From Fodinibius sp034521915 (GTDB lineage: Bacteria > Bacteroidota > Rhodothermia > Balneolales > Balneolaceae), in contig NZ_JAXHLU010000006.1 in assembly GCF_034521915.1 (NCBI RefSeq), forward strand, positions 9,589 through 73,588: a stretch of DNA of 64,000 bases. The letters run 5' to 3'. Numbering within the stretch: the stretch's first letter is position 1; each line of letters opens with the position of its first letter. Made by a program: the position numbers and the translations under genes. This document shows positions 26,250 to 35,282 of the stretch, in pieces. The notes below the pieces were generated by a model. The model saw only the letters and a program-made list of their open reading frames with translations. It was not told the origin of the DNA and searched no databases.

Positions 26250-27435
26250 AAGTTTTACTAAGTCGGTGATTTAAGGCAATTTTGATACCGGATGTAATGT
26301 CTAAAATTTTATCCAAATATGAATTAAGTTGATCATCGTAGTTACTTTTATCAATATTTTTAATTGACTGCAGAGTTTTTCTTACAAATGATATTAGTAG
26401 TGTAATACGATTGTTATCTCCAGTCATAAATTCGTAGATAATAGCTTTACGGATAGGAAATTCAACTTTAGATAGATGATCTAGTAGCAAAGTCATATTT
26501 TCTTTTCCTCCAAATGTGCTCAGTGTCTTTACCGCAGCTAACCTAATGGGGATGTTACTTCCTTTGCCACAATAGGTTTTTATCAGTTCAGATGCCTCAG
26601 TATAATGTAATTCACCAAGAGCAATAATAAGTCCTCGAATAAAAGAAGCTTTCTCGGGGCTGTAATGTATTCGTTTTAGATACTGATACAAAAACTTACT
26701 GCATTCATAAAATTTCTGGTACCCCATATATCGAACAATGACATTTTTGATATATGGATCTATTTTTTTTAGCAGTAAATCTTTAAGTGCTTCTCCGACT
26801 CGTTCCCGTTCCTCAGCTAAACCAGAATCGAATACATGAAGCAGTTCTGCGACCATAAGTTCAGAGGTATCCTTTCTTTTTAAAAAACGCAAAAGGGCAC
26901 TTTTGCGTATTGTCCAGTCATCGGCCGATTGCAGTGCTTTGGTAGCAGCAAATGCCAATTTTAAGTTTTTTGACTTGCTTACCGTAATAAGCTTGGCTAG
27001 GATGCGACTCTCAAGGTGGGCTCTTTTTTGGAAGTAGATACAGGCGTATATTTTTGAATCGGTAGAAAATTGGAACAGCTTTTTCTGGTAAAAGGAAGCA
27101 AAGGTGGGATGTTTAATTAAGTCATTGAGTCGCTCGCGTTCGGTTCCATCCAGGATATCGTCAAGCTCATTAAGTAGCTTTATAAAAAATGAATAATCCT
27201 TTGTCCGTTTGCTTATTTTTTTGATGATTTCGTCAGCATTGAGCTTTGGGTCGGATTGTTCGGCATAGTCCAAAATTAGAGAAAAAAAATAATTCCTGAA
27301 TTTTTGCTCATACCTTTCCCAGTACTGTTGTTTCTTTCGGGTCCAAAAAGTATAACCCAGTAGAAAAAAGAATAGGAGGGTCAGAAAAACAGTAAGTCCA
27401 ATCAGTGATTGTAAGGCAATGTTGAAATCAAACAT
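26242..27435 (-). CDS. Membrane-anchored HEAT-repeat protein
   Basis: A 397-residue protein with one N-terminal helix (about 8-31, SLIGLTVFLTLLFFFLLGYTF) followed by an all-helical, Lys/Leu-rich region built of HEAT-like repeats (about 110-370; for example LKLAFAATKALQSADDWTIRKSALLRFLK, in parts, and IPIRLAAVKTLSTFG). Likely cytosolic after the anchor. No catalytic motif is visible. It follows the response regulator by 15 bases and overlaps the glycosyltransferase, so I infer an adaptor that holds the synthase or passes on a signal. HEAT-type partners have been seen beside glycosyltransferases before, but the role is unknown. Confidence 0.78.
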   Translation of the reverse strand: MFDFNIALQSLIGLTVFLTLLFFFLLGYTFWTRKKQQYWERYEQKFRNYFFSLILDYAEQSDPKLNADEIIKKISKRTKDYSFFIKLLNELDDILDGTERERLNDLIKHPTFASFYQKKLFQFSTDSKIYACIYFQKRAHLESRILAKLITVSKSKNLKLAFAATKALQSADDWTIRKSALLRFLKRKDTSELMVAELLHVFDSGLAEERERVGEALKDLLLKKIDPYIKNVIVRYMGYQKFYECSKFLYQYLKRIHYSPEKASFIRGLIIALGELHYTEASELIKTYCGKGSNIPIRLAAVKTLSTFGGKENMTLLLDHLSKVEFPIRKAIIYEFMTGDNNRITLLISFVRKTLQSIKNIDKSNYDDQLNSYLDKILDITSGIKIALNHRLSKTYA

Positions 27436-27450
27436 GCCACAATATACGTT

Positions 27451-27915
27451 CTAAGCGGCTTTTATCAATAATTTTCGAATACGGGCCGCAAACTCCTTGG
27501 GTTGAAAGGGTTTGGTTATGTATTCATCAGCAGTAAGGTCAAAGCCGTGTTCAATATCTTCGGATCGTGATTTGGCTGAAACCAAGACTACTTTAGTTTG
27601 CTCAAATTTTTGATCTCCCCGAACTTTTTTTAGGATTTCGAATCCATTCATGCCGGGTAGCATCAAATCTAAAATAATAAGCAGCGGAACATGTTCTTGG
27701 GCATATTCTAGTGCTTCAATTCCATTAGATTTACTTACAATCTCGTAATCGAACTCTTTAGAAACGAGTCTACTAATTAGCTTTCTGCTGAGGTCATCAT
27801 CATCCACGATAAGAATTTTCTGTTTGGGTGTTGATGACTGTAAAGTTCCCGTACTTTTGTCTGCAGAACTGTTAGCAATTCCTGCTAATTTGCGATATGA
27901 ACTTATTTTATTCAT
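27451..27915 (-). CDS. Response regulator, receiver domain only
   Basis: A 154-residue protein: about 30 residues of Ser/Thr-rich leader, then one CheY-like receiver domain (about 33-150). Acidic pocket IVDDDD, phosphoacceptor Asp in LDLMLPGMNG, the conserved Ser in VLVSAKS and Lys in ITKPF are all there. No output domain, so it must act by protein contact. The ATG at 27915 has GAGG 7 bases upstream and is preferred to the one at 27945. First gene of the minus-strand operon with the HEAT protein and glycosyltransferase. No histidine kinase is nearby. Confidence 0.9.
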   Translation of the reverse strand: MNKISSYRKLAGIANSSADKSTGTLQSSTPKQKILIVDDDDLSRKLISRLVSKEFDYEIVSKSNGIEALEYAQEHVPLLIILDLMLPGMNGFEILKKVRGDQKFEQTKVVLVSAKSRSEDIEHGFDLTADEYITKPFQPKEFAARIRKLLIKAA

Positions 27916-28033
27916 AACTGCCTCACTGTTTTGCCGTTGATACATTTTTTGTTTGTGGCAGTTTCATGTTTATGTCACTTAATAGAGTGTAAGTATTTTT
28001 ATTAAAAAATCTTAATATTATTTTCAGTATTCG

Positions 28034-28041
28034 TATATTTG
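28034..28041 (+). promoter_or_regulatory. Candidate -7 promoter motif of the LTA-synthase-like gene
   Basis: TATATTTG fits TAnnTTTG, the Bacteroidota -7 motif, 62 bases before the ATG at 28104. No -33 TTTG is seen at good spacing. Confidence 0.35.
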
Positions 28042-28103
28042 GGGCGATAAAGCAAATATGAATCTATATTTTATGTACAAAACCTTTACAAGGCAACACG
28101 ATA

Positions 28104-30575
28104 ATGGATAACGCGACCCATCAAAAAATTTCCATTTCTTTATCCCGTGTTTTGGAACTTTTCGCCGTTCTTTTTGGGGTGTTTTTATTGGGACGCAGTT
28201 ACGAGATTGTGCTTGGCATCTGGAATTTTGGAGACGCATTCGTAGATCATTCCTATCTTTGGGCTTCCTTATTCAGGGATTTACAGTTTAGTGTCATTCT
28301 ACTTCCTGTGTTACTGCTTTTTATATTAGGATTAAAAAGGATCCAAAAGTCCGATGTTGCTAATAAAGTGCTGGCTCATCTTATTGCTTTTATAGGGATA
28401 GTGAACATTTTTTTGATATCATATTTTGGGGCAACAAAGATGCCGTTGGGAGCAGAATTCTGGGCCTACTCATTGAACGAAATGACAAATACGGTAATTG
28501 CAGCCGAGCAGGTGACGGTAGTAGGGGTTGGTTTTATAATAATTGCCTATGTGTTGATGTATGTTTTAATTAGGAAAATACAATCGGTGCATATCTTTAA
28601 GAAGGGGCAAACGAAAATTGTTTATGGCATCCTGGCTGGAATTGCAGTTTCTTTTGGGTTCTCATTTTTTGCAACGGGTGTTAATGCTACACCGGCCCAG
28701 CAGGAAAAGTATGCAAATAAGCTATCATATTTTATTGCCCAGAGTGTGGGGTCAGTCGATTGGGAAGCGAATGAATCATTAGATTTTGATCCCAAAGAAT
28801 ATCCATTACTAAGGCCAGCTAACTATGAGAAAGATGTACTAGGACCTTTTTTCGAAGAGTTTGAACGTCCGCCCAATATTGTTTTTCTGTTAGTAGAAAG
28901 TTTGGGCGGTGAGTTTATTGGTCCATCAGGACAATGGACAGGCTTTGCCCCTTATCTTGATTCCCTTTCTCAGCAGAGTTTATACTGGGGAAATGGTCTG
29001 AGTCTTTCGGGACGTACTTTCGGGTTGATGCCGTCACTAATGGGATCGCTTCCTTTTGGCCGCCACGGATTTATGGAGCTTGGCCCCAACTATCCAAATC
29101 ACCAATCGCTTATTAGTATACTTGATAACCGAGGCTACCATACGGCCTTTTACAGTGGTTATGATACCTATTTCGACGGGCTCGATTTCTTTCTCGATTA
29201 TCAAGGGACCGACGATGTGTTAAATAAGCAGCGCTTGGAAAAATTACTTCCCGAGGCAAAAAACCACTCGAACTACTGGGGTATTGATGACAAAACCATG
29301 CTGGAGTTCTCTGCGGAATTATTGGATACTGCTAATACATTTCCACGGCTGGAGATCTATCATACCCTGCAAAGTCATTCTCCATTTACGGTTCCCAATG
29401 CTGAAAAATATAAAAAACAGTTCACGAATCGTCTTAACAGATTGGGGCTTTCCGAAAAGAAAAAGGAATCATATCGGCAGTATCAAAATGAGTTTACTAC
29501 ACTGTTATTTGCAGATCAGGCTGTCAGAGATTTTATGAAGTCATATCAGAAGCAGCCGCAATTTGAGAACACGATTTTTGTGATTACCGGTGACCATTGG
29601 CTTATTCCTGTGCCGCAAACAACGGCTATTTCGCGATATCATGTGCCTATCATTATTTATTCTCCGAAATTGAAAAAGCCGGTTCGCTTTAAGTCCGTTA
29701 ATACCCATGCCGAAATAACGCCATCGCTTGTGGCAATGCTGGATCAAAAAACCGATTTGGATATGCCCGAACAAGTGCACTGGATCAGTGGGCTGATGGA
29801 TACGACGAAGGCTTTTCAGAGTACGCAGTCGGTACCATTAATGCGTAATAAAAATCGTATTTCGGATTATCTGGATGGGAGATATTATCTGTTTGGTGAT
29901 GAGCTTTATACGGTGAACGAAAATCTTTTGCTTAGTCGCAGTAACAATTCACAGAAGAAGGAAGAATTGCGTAAAAAGCTGAATAAATTTAAGTCGTTAA
30001 ATAGTTTTGTGGTAGAAAACAACCGGTTGTATCCTTCAAATAACAAGAACGCAAGCCCATCCGAGGAGTACGCTTTTTTATCTGAATATGATACGCTGTT
30101 TGCAAAGCTGGATTCTTTGTCATTAACGATTGATGAGCAGTTTCTGCGGGCGCGACAACGGGCTTTCGACGGGGATTATGAAGTGGCTCGGGCTATTGCA
30201 AAGCGGATTTTGTTGCGAGCTCCCGAATATCATGATGTGCGAATTTTAATCGGTCGGACGAATGCCTGGCAGGGTAACTATGATAGAGCTGAAAAATATT
30301 TTAAAGATGTTCTGGAAATGGATTCAACCTATTTCGACACGTATAATGCTTATGCAGATAATGAGATTTGGCAGGGTGATTACGAAACGGCTTTGCAGGT
30401 AATTGAACGGGGACTCAAACATCATCCACAACGAAAATCATTTTTAGAGCGAAAGATTAAAATTCTTTCTCAATTAGATAGACGAAGTCAAGCACAGAAA
30501 ACATATCAAAAGCTTCGGGATCTGGATCCTGATTATGAGCAGTTACGGGATTTAAAAGAATATATCGGCGAATAA
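28104..30575 (+). CDS. LTA-synthase-like sulfatase-fold transferase with C-terminal TPR module
   Basis: An 823-residue protein in three parts. Residues about 12-200 hold five membrane helices. About 245-590 form a sulfatase/alkaline-phosphatase-fold domain of the LtaS/MdoB type: metal-binding Glu in VESLGGE (near 265), catalytic Thr in GRTFG (near 304), and Asp-His in TGDHW (near 495). Relatives move phosphoglycerol or phosphoethanolamine from lipids to glycans. About 690-815 is a TPR module strikingly like the N-terminal TPR of the next gene (RAFDGDYEVAR against AFDDGDYETAR). It is divergent from the regulator-HEAT-synthase operon and 41 bases before the YaiO-like gene. I infer that it decorates the polymer made by the synthase. 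Confidence 0.85.
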   Translation: MDNATHQKISISLSRVLELFAVLFGVFLLGRSYEIVLGIWNFGDAFVDHSYLWASLFRDLQFSVILLPVLLLFILGLKRIQKSDVANKVLAHLIAFIGIVNIFLISYFGATKMPLGAEFWAYSLNEMTNTVIAAEQVTVVGVGFIIIAYVLMYVLIRKIQSVHIFKKGQTKIVYGILAGIAVSFGFSFFATGVNATPAQQEKYANKLSYFIAQSVGSVDWEANESLDFDPKEYPLLRPANYEKDVLGPFFEEFERPPNIVFLLVESLGGEFIGPSGQWTGFAPYLDSLSQQSLYWGNGLSLSGRTFGLMPSLMGSLPFGRHGFMELGPNYPNHQSLISILDNRGYHTAFYSGYDTYFDGLDFFLDYQGTDDVLNKQRLEKLLPEAKNHSNYWGIDDKTMLEFSAELLDTANTFPRLEIYHTLQSHSPFTVPNAEKYKKQFTNRLNRLGLSEKKKESYRQYQNEFTTLLFADQAVRDFMKSYQKQPQFENTIFVITGDHWLIPVPQTTAISRYHVPIIIYSPKLKKPVRFKSVNTHAEITPSLVAMLDQKTDLDMPEQVHWISGLMDTTKAFQSTQSVPLMRNKNRISDYLDGRYYLFGDELYTVNENLLLSRSNNSQKKEELRKKLNKFKSLNSFVVENNRLYPSNNKNASPSEEYAFLSEYDTLFAKLDSLSLTIDEQFLRARQRAFDGDYEVARAIAKRILLRAPEYHDVRILIGRTNAWQGNYDRAEKYFKDVLEMDSTYFDTYNAYADNEIWQGDYETALQVIERGLKHHPQRKSFLERKIKILSQLDRRSQAQKTYQKLRDLDPDYEQLRDLKEYIGE

Positions 30576-30616
30576 TCTTTTACTTTGCAATGACGGCTAA
30601 CAATTAAATCAATATT

Positions 30617-31849
30617 ATGAAGAAGGTAGTAACCATTTGCATTGGACTTTTATTAATGGGGAGTATTTCGGCCCTGGCGCAAGGAATGGAAGATCTTTCT
30701 GTTGATAAGCTATACGAAAAGGCGCGTGCTGTTGCTTTTGATGATGGTGATTATGAAACGGCGCGGAGGTATGCTTATGAGGCGTTGGATCGAAGCCCAA
30801 ATTATCACGGCATCCGAATTTTTGTAGCGCGTTTGTACAGCTGGGAAGGTAACTATGAAAAGGCGGAAGAGGAACTGGACTATGTACTGGAAAAAGATCC
30901 CCAAAACCGCAGGGCATTGATGGCTTTGTTGGATACTCAAAAATGGTCTGGAGACATGGATGCAGCTTTAAAAACAGCGAATCAGGGGTTGGAGTACTAC
31001 CCCGGTGATACTGAATTTATGCTGGCGAAAGCGTCTGTTTTATACGGAATGGAAAACTATGAGGGTGCAGAACAGACTTATAAAGCTATTCTTGCAGAAG
31101 ATTCCGGCAATCGCAAGGCGCGTGAAGGATTGGAAGATAGTCAGTTAAAGCAAATGAAGTATCGTGCAAAGATATCTTATCGTTATGATCGATTTCGTGA
31201 AAGATTTATTCCCTGGCATTTTACGCAATTTGGATTAACGCGACAGACCCCCATCGGTTCTATAACCGGTCGGGTTGAATATGCGCGAAGGTTTGGGTCA
31301 GATGGGGTGCAGTTTAACATAGATGCGTACCCGTCAATAGCAAAAGGATTCTATGCCTATGTAAGCGGTGGGTATTCGCAGTCTTCCATTTATCCGGATT
31401 ACAGGTTTGGGTTTTCGCTTTACAAGTCGTTGCCTTTGGCTTTTGAGCTGGAAGCGGGGATGCGGTATCTGGATTTTGGAACGTCCCAAACCGATATCTA
31501 TACCATTTCGCTCACAAAATATCGGGGCAGTTATCTTTTTACGGCGCGCACGTATTTGGTGCCCTCATCAGGAGGCACATCTAAATCCTTGAATATTGTG
31601 ATACGCCGGTATTTTGGGACAGCTGAAACATATATAAGTTTAAATGGAGGGTATGGTACAGCTCCAACAGAAATTGAATTTTCTGATGATATTGCAGCAC
31701 TGGATTCATGGTCGATAAGTATTGACGGTCAGTATGCCTTATCTGACATTTGGTTTATAGGCGGTAACGTAGGGTTTGACTCCTCTGAATATCCTAATTT
31801 TACCAGAGAGCGCTTTAGTGCAAAGGTGAATATCTCGTATCGATTTTAA
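30617..31849 (+). CDS. TPR plus YaiO-type outer-membrane beta-barrel protein
   Basis: A 410-residue outer-membrane protein: signal peptide (MKKVVTICIGLLLMGSISALAQ, in parts), periplasmic TPR region (about 28-180, with GDYETARRYAYEALDRSPNYHG and GNYEKAEEELDYVLEKDP, in parts), and a C-terminal barrel (about 185-410) of the YaiO family with alternating strands and a terminal aromatic (ISYRF). This order resembles outer-membrane exporters of polysaccharide such as PgaA in principle, though PgaA is larger. It follows the LTA-synthase-like gene by 41 bases, in the same transcript. Role in polymer export is inference. Confidence 0.85.
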   Translation: MKKVVTICIGLLLMGSISALAQGMEDLSVDKLYEKARAVAFDDGDYETARRYAYEALDRSPNYHGIRIFVARLYSWEGNYEKAEEELDYVLEKDPQNRRALMALLDTQKWSGDMDAALKTANQGLEYYPGDTEFMLAKASVLYGMENYEGAEQTYKAILAEDSGNRKAREGLEDSQLKQMKYRAKISYRYDRFRERFIPWHFTQFGLTRQTPIGSITGRVEYARRFGSDGVQFNIDAYPSIAKGFYAYVSGGYSQSSIYPDYRFGFSLYKSLPLAFELEAGMRYLDFGTSQTDIYTISLTKYRGSYLFTARTYLVPSSGGTSKSLNIVIRRYFGTAETYISLNGGYGTAPTEIEFSDDIAALDSWSISIDGQYALSDIWFIGGNVGFDSSEYPNFTRERFSAKVNISYRF

Positions 31850-31853
31850 AAGC

Positions 31854-32783
31854 TTATTCACCTTTAATTTCAACGGCAGCAACCTTTGAATCTGCTCTTC
31901 TTTTCCACCGAGCCAATATAATTCCCGCTATCACCAATGCTGAGCCGGTATATTGGAGAAAGGTTAGCTGTTCATTTAGTAGAACGATCCCAAAGAAAAG
32001 CCCCATCACGGGCACAAGGTTTTGATAGGTTGCCGTGTGGACAGCTCCAACAGTCTGGAGACCATAATTCCAGATGAGATATGCTACTCCTATGGATAAC
32101 AGTCCGCTGTAAACAACTCCGCCATATGCTGCTGTCGAAATGTGGGTCCACTCAAGTTGTATGATATTCGGTAATCCAATCAAAGAAAGAACAATTGCAC
32201 CGATGCTGGCCATAATCGCTGAAAACTGAATGGGCGTATAACGTGTCAAAAATGATTTGGAGAGGATGGTGTAGCCACCCCAAACAATGGCAGCGCCGAT
32301 GATTATGATATCTCCCAGAAAAGTATCAGAGCTAAATGAAAAAGAATCATTACCACCGGAAATAATGAAAATAATACCAGCAAAAGCGGCGATAACACCA
32401 AGTGTTTTAAATATATTCATCTGCTCGAGGTTAAATATATGACTGATAAGGGCGACCCAAATAGGAATAGTGCCCAGCATAACTGCTGCATTTGCTGCAT
32501 AGGTATAGTCGATGCCAATAATAAAAAGTCCCTGATAAATGAGGTTGCCAAGCAAACCCATTCCGATGAGTGGCAGCCAGTCTTTTTTGGGGATGGTAAA
32601 GAGTTGATTTCGATATAGCAGCACAGCCCAAATGATAGCAGCCGCAAATAAAAACCGGAGCCCATTAAAACTAAGCGGATCAATTTCAGCCAGGGAGTAT
32701 TTGACGATTGAAAAATTTAACGCCCAAATAAAGGCTACTAAAAACAGAGAAAATTCTACAACAGACTTTTTAGAAAAACTCAA
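31854..32783 (-). CDS. EamA/DMT family transporter
   Basis: A 309-residue inner-membrane protein with ten predicted helices in two EamA halves. Landmarks include VAFIWALNFSIVKYSLAEIDPLSFNGLRFLFAA (in parts), the start usual for this family, and YQNLVPVMGLFFGIVLLNEQL in the second half. Substrate unknown. It converges with the YaiO-like gene, 4 bases apart, and is divergent from the tetR gene. Not closely tied to either neighbour. Confidence 0.9.
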   Translation of the reverse strand: MSFSKKSVVEFSLFLVAFIWALNFSIVKYSLAEIDPLSFNGLRFLFAAAIIWAVLLYRNQLFTIPKKDWLPLIGMGLLGNLIYQGLFIIGIDYTYAANAAVMLGTIPIWVALISHIFNLEQMNIFKTLGVIAAFAGIIFIISGGNDSFSFSSDTFLGDIIIIGAAIVWGGYTILSKSFLTRYTPIQFSAIMASIGAIVLSLIGLPNIIQLEWTHISTAAYGGVVYSGLLSIGVAYLIWNYGLQTVGAVHTATYQNLVPVMGLFFGIVLLNEQLTFLQYTGSALVIAGIILARWKRRADSKVAAVEIKGE

Positions 32784-32929
32784 TGATATAAATGTAGTTA
32801 GGTAAGAAAATTTAACCGTAAAGATAGGGGATAATTGGGAAAGTATTATGCAGTGTTACAATTATTTATCGAGTGTTGGGGATTTTTTAATTGAAAATGT
32901 TGTACTTAAAAAAGATTACCCTTACCTTT

Positions 32930-32952
32930 AGTCACTTTCTGACTGATAGTCA
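32930..32952. promoter_or_regulatory. Candidate operator of the TetR-type regulator
   Basis: AGTCA (32930-32934), TGACT (32940-32944) and AGTCA (32948-32952) form two overlapping palindromes, of which TGACT-GAT-AGTCA is perfect. It lies 15-37 bases before the tetR start, a usual place for autoregulation by TetR-family proteins. Confidence 0.5.
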
Positions 32953-32966
32953 TTTTATTTAATTAT

Positions 32967-33653
32967 ATGAGTAAAGAAGAACGAAAGGCGCGAGAAAAAG
33001 AGCGTCGTAGAAATCAGATTATTGATGCAGCTGAGCGGGTCATTTTTTCCAAAAGCCTGGAGCAGTCTACCATGGTTGAGATTGCAGAAGAGGCTGGACT
33101 CAGTAAAGGGACATTATATCTGTACTTCAAAAATAAAACGGAATTATACATTGCTATTACCCAGCGTGGCTCTGACTTGCTGAATAGCAAGTTCGCCAAA
33201 GTGTTTTCCGGCACGCACGATTACACGGGTCTTGAGCTTATAAAAATAATGGGGGAAACCTATCTGAACTTTGTAAGGGAAAATCCGAACTATTTTACGG
33301 CTTTCATGTATTATGAGTCGATAAGTGATGTTGAGGCGCTTGAGAACAGCAAGTATGCAAATCAATGTGACCAAAACAGAAGAGAGGCGTTGAATTTCAT
33401 GATACGAGCGCTACAGATCGGAATGCAGGATGGTTCTGTTGATGATCGGTATGAGCCTAAAGAGTTGGCTATAATTATTTTTGCAAGTACACGCGGGCTT
33501 ACGGCTATGACTCATGCCAGTGGAAGAGGGCATTATTTTGAGCTTTTAGATGAAATGGAAGTAAGCATAACTAAGCTTTTTGAAAACTTTTTAAATCTGT
33601 TGGTCGAAGGCATGGCATCAAAAAAGGAATTAAAAGATTCAGGAAATGGTTAG
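32967..33653 (+). CDS. TetR/AcrR family transcriptional regulator
   Basis: A 228-residue repressor-type protein. Basic N terminus (MSKEERKAREKERRRNQ), TetR helix-turn-helix (about 22-68, with MVEIAEEAGLSKGTLYLYFKNK, in parts) and a helical ligand-binding domain. The gene lies 111 bases upstream of tolC-adaptor-RND on the same strand, so it very likely controls this efflux operon, and a TGACT/AGTCA palindrome precedes it. Effector is unknown. Confidence 0.92.
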   Translation: MSKEERKAREKERRRNQIIDAAERVIFSKSLEQSTMVEIAEEAGLSKGTLYLYFKNKTELYIAITQRGSDLLNSKFAKVFSGTHDYTGLELIKIMGETYLNFVRENPNYFTAFMYYESISDVEALENSKYANQCDQNRREALNFMIRALQIGMQDGSVDDRYEPKELAIIIFASTRGLTAMTHASGRGHYFELLDEMEVSITKLFENFLNLLVEGMASKKELKDSGNG

Positions 33654-33764
33654 CAATGACTATCGTTCATTTTTCTGTAACATCTTAAAAATTACTGCGT
33701 AATTAGACGCCTTATTGCGCACAGATTTTAACCGTAAATCATTACACTTTGAACTATAATATTT

Positions 33765-35282
33765 ATGCGCCCAACCAAAATTATTAAACTCGGATTATTT
33801 TTTCTGCTGTCGTTATCACTGACTGGTACTGGGGTTGGTCAGCAGCAGGATACTCCGCAATCAGCATTTAAGCAGATAGATAAACAGCCGGGAGCTATTT
33901 CACTTGATCAGGCCATAGAGATAGCTCTTGCAAATAATACTGAAATAAAACGGTCTTTGCTGTCGGTCCGTGATGCCGATCAGCAAGTGCGAAAAGCTTG
34001 GAGTAATGTTTTGCCAGAAATTACTTCTTCTGCCAATTATACCCGCAATCTGGAGGTACCGGTTAATTTTATTCCCGAAGTTGTTTTTAATCCTAATGGG
34101 GATCCTGATAATTTAGTGCCTGTGGCTTTTGGTACTGATAATAACTGGCAAGGTGGTTTTACTATTTCGCAAACGCTTTTCAATGGACAGGCTTTTGTGG
34201 GAGTAAGTACTTCCAGTTTGTACAAAAAGGCTCAGTCTGAAGGTTTGCGTGCTACGGCACAGGGAATTGTTACCCAAACTCGCATGGCTTATTACCAGTT
34301 GTTAATAGCTAAAGAACAGGTGCGATTGCAAGAGAGTCGGTTGGAGCGAGTGCGTGAAAATCTTTCAGATACCCGAAAAAGCTATGAACAAGGGTTGGTT
34401 GATGAATATGCTGTTATGCAGCTCGAGGTTCAGCTTGAAAACATAAAGCCGGAACTGACTAGCGCCGAGTTCTCTCAAAAAGAAGCAGTGCGTAATTTGC
34501 TGGATGCTATGGGATTACCTGTTAGTTTGAGCTTAGAAGTGAAGGGCGATCTTAGCAATTTCGACATTCAGGCTCCAAATACATCCAAGAAAGAAAACAA
34601 AGCACTCAAGAAGGTTGATCGGATGACGGAACTATCTTTGGAGTCGGATTCTACGCTCATGCAGCGAGCCTTCGAAATGCGTGGGGATTTACGTGTGCTT
34701 GATGTACAGCAACAATTACAGGAGAAGCAAATAAAGGCTGAAAAGAGTAAATACCTGCCCAGTGTTGTAGCCAATTATAACTTGCAGTGGTCAGCAGCAC
34801 AGGCTGGACAGCCGGTATTTTTTGGTAATGAACAGCAGCGTGCTCGGTCCCAAACCTTTATGATCGGTGTTCAGCTTCCCATCTTTCAAGGATTTCAGCG
34901 TGATGCGGCAATCCAACAAGCCCAAATCCAAAGGAAAGATTTACAACTTCAGGAGTATCAGACAAAGCGGGAGGCTGAAAGTGAAATCACATCCGCCGAA
35001 GAAAGCATAAGAGAAGCATTTAAAGTGGAAGCTGCCCGAAAGCGTGCCCTGGATTTAGCGCAGGAAGGATATGATCGCGCGCTAAAAAGATATCAGGCGG
35101 GGCTGGGATCGCAGCAAGAAGTTACTGATGCTGAGTTACAGTTAAGGGAGGCAGAGGTAGGCTATGCACAAATGGTATTTAATTATTTAGCTGCTAAAGC
35201 CCGGTACGATCAGGCGGTAGGCAAAGTGCCTTTTGTCGAAGAGGATGTTGAATCCATTAAAGAAAAGATTGAACTCGAATAA
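33765..35282 (+). CDS. TolC family outer-membrane efflux protein
   Basis: A 505-residue outer-membrane channel: signal peptide (ending TGVGQQ), ISLDQAIEIALANNTEIKRS at the first TolC repeat, long coiled-coil helices (about 170-230 and 390-450) with Gln/Glu/Arg-rich heptads, and two sets of barrel strands. It is first of the tripartite efflux operon; its stop codon is directly followed by the adaptor ATG. GC content is like the rest of the window, unlike the pump gene. Confidence 0.92.
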   Translation: MRPTKIIKLGLFFLLSLSLTGTGVGQQQDTPQSAFKQIDKQPGAISLDQAIEIALANNTEIKRSLLSVRDADQQVRKAWSNVLPEITSSANYTRNLEVPVNFIPEVVFNPNGDPDNLVPVAFGTDNNWQGGFTISQTLFNGQAFVGVSTSSLYKKAQSEGLRATAQGIVTQTRMAYYQLLIAKEQVRLQESRLERVRENLSDTRKSYEQGLVDEYAVMQLEVQLENIKPELTSAEFSQKEAVRNLLDAMGLPVSLSLEVKGDLSNFDIQAPNTSKKENKALKKVDRMTELSLESDSTLMQRAFEMRGDLRVLDVQQQLQEKQIKAEKSKYLPSVVANYNLQWSAAQAGQPVFFGNEQQRARSQTFMIGVQLPIFQGFQRDAAIQQAQIQRKDLQLQEYQTKREAESEITSAEESIREAFKVEAARKRALDLAQEGYDRALKRYQAGLGSQQEVTDAELQLREAEVGYAQMVFNYLAAKARYDQAVGKVPFVEEDVESIKEKIELE

